A DNA stretch of 6,362 nt from Anaerolineae bacterium (GTDB lineage Bacteria > Chloroflexota > Anaerolineae > 4572-78 > J111), in assembly GCA_023382535.1 (NCBI GenBank), contig JAHDWA010000180.1:1-6362 (forward strand), given 5' to 3'. Positions 5,919 to 6,362 of this stretch are shown piece after piece. The notes below the pieces were generated by a model. The model was not told where the DNA came from, ran no database searches, and was given only the letters and a program-made list of their open reading frames with translations. Both the position numbers and the translations under genes were made by a program. Within the stretch, counting starts at the first letter, position 1. Every line of letters starts with the position of its first letter.

Positions 5919-6362
5919 ATGTCAGTTACTACTAATCAACCCGACGGCCTATATCTTTCAACTCAGGCAACTTTGCGCCAACTGCTCGAAGACGAACCCC
6001 TGCCCACCTTCGCCGACGGTTTAGTGCACGCCGCGCTCGTCGAAACCTGCCACCTGCAACCTGCCACCTGCAACCTGTCTCTGGCCGAAGCCCTGCATGA
6101 CGCCGGTGGCCCGGGAACCTATCCTCTGTTAACGGCGCTGCTGGCCCTGGACGCCGAGGTCCACACCCAGCTTGGCGAAGACCGGCGGGTCTTGCCCCTG
6201 CCCGCTTTTCTGAGCTACCGCCCCAGCCTGCCGCCGGACAAAGTTCCACCGGAGGGTGTGCGCCTGCCGCCCCTTAATCCGGGGGGACGCTATACCTTCG
6301 CCGTTTCCGGGGATGGGGCCTGGCTGGCCGTCCGGCTGGATTTGCACGAGAGGCTGCGCGTG
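5919..6362 (+). CDS. Partial, N-terminally short FAD-binding subunit of a molybdopterin dehydrogenase (XdhB/CoxM-like), open at window end
   Basis: The frame stays open for 148 codons from ATG 5919 to the edge of the window. GLYLSTQATLRQLLEDEPLP (residues 10-29) resembles the strand-helix G-[LV]-x-I-G-A-x-T-T-L-x-[ED]-L of PF00941 FAD-binding subunits. YPLLTALLALDAEV (67-80), DRRVLPLPAFLSYRPSLPPD (from 86) and VRLPPLNPGGRY (111-122) match the later part, leading into the C-terminal flavoprotein domain. The family's first 90 or so residues, with the LAGGTDL FAD loop, are absent. The only in-frame room upstream is an ATG at 5901, because a TGA lies at 5892-5894. The gene therefore seems to begin mid-domain, just beyond a palindromic repeat. 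Neither start has a clear ribosome binding site. A heptamer repeat occupies the place where the conserved glycine-rich GGNLA segment should be. It may be a decayed fragment or a divergent short form. The minus-strand frames here are shadows. Confidence 0.6.
   Translation, partial: MSVTTNQPDGLYLSTQATLRQLLEDEPLPTFADGLVHAALVETCHLQPATCNLSLAEALHDAGGPGTYPLLTALLALDAEVHTQLGEDRRVLPLPAFLSYRPSLPPDKVPPEGVRLPPLNPGGRYTFAVSGDGAWLAVRLDLHERLRV
6045..6079 (+). repeat. Heptanucleotide tandem repeat, five units
   Basis: The units are acctgcc, acctgca, acctgcc, acctgca and acctgtc, so a 14-base pair of units occurs twice plus one imperfect unit. The array lies inside the reading frame that begins at 5919 and encodes roughly TCHLQPATCNLS. 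Because seven is not a multiple of three, gain or loss of one unit would shift the frame. Similar heptamer arrays occur between genes in filamentous cyanobacteria and other bacteria; finding one inside a frame is less usual. Confidence 0.8.

Noticed and set aside
5932..6347. Two minus-strand frames (105 and 72 residues) opposite the final plus-strand frame
   Set aside because: They are Arg/Gly-rich with no domain pattern. The plus-strand frame has family-like segments and stays open to the window edge.
1..6362. A new defence, toxin-antitoxin or mobile system
   Set aside because: No nuclease, toxin, transposase, reverse transcriptase or integrase motif was found in any frame. The genes present are housekeeping, transport and glycosylation.

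Overview
The window is about 6.4 kb of GC-rich bacterial chromosome that reads as ordinary chromosome broken up by small palindromic repeats. The gene content suggests an uncultured Chloroflexota-type organism (Anaerolineae or Caldilineae grade). It includes a DUF2723 membrane glycosyltransferase with a beta-sandwich-like tail, a CAX-type calcium/proton antiporter, an AsnRS of the AEKSKTRRH type, and short palindromes of the CTCGTTCCCA and GTCATTCTGA kinds. This placement rests on recognition of families, not on a search.

Layout, left to right. Positions 1-59 are AT-rich (20 of 60 bases G+C in the first line, against 41 of 60 in the next) and cut off the 3' end of a minus-strand FAD-dependent oxidoreductase (40-606). 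That gene has its own extended -10 promoter near 647-676. A long hairpin (696-726) lies just after the stop codon of asnS and probably ends the upstream transcript. Next comes a compact minus-strand operon, transcribed right to left: cax (2425-3486, GTG start), a 112-residue protein of unknown function (2081-2419), and asnS (730-2067). The gaps in it are only 5 and 13 bases, and each gene has a visible ribosome binding site.

The 210-base divergent region 3487-3696 holds a dispersed palindrome (3550-3596) and a plus-strand promoter with a perfect TTGACA. That promoter drives a 686-residue polytopic glycosyltransferase (3697-5757). After it lies a second palindromic repeat (5775-5895) that itself carries a small inserted hairpin. 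It is followed by the start of an open plus-strand reading frame that runs off the window (5919-6362). This frame resembles the middle of the FAD-binding subunit of molybdopterin dehydrogenases and lacks the usual N-terminal FAD-binding part. A five-copy heptamer tandem repeat lies inside it.

Functionally, the operon joins translation (asnS) with calcium efflux (cax), which looks like co-transcription rather than a pathway. I see no CRISPR array, tRNA, rRNA, phage gene, transposase or defence system, and no stretch over 300 bases without a gene. The most unusual content is at the edges: two truncated genes of the FAD-binding PCMH fold, one cut at its 3' end by AT-rich DNA and one apparently missing its 5' end next to a palindromic repeat.
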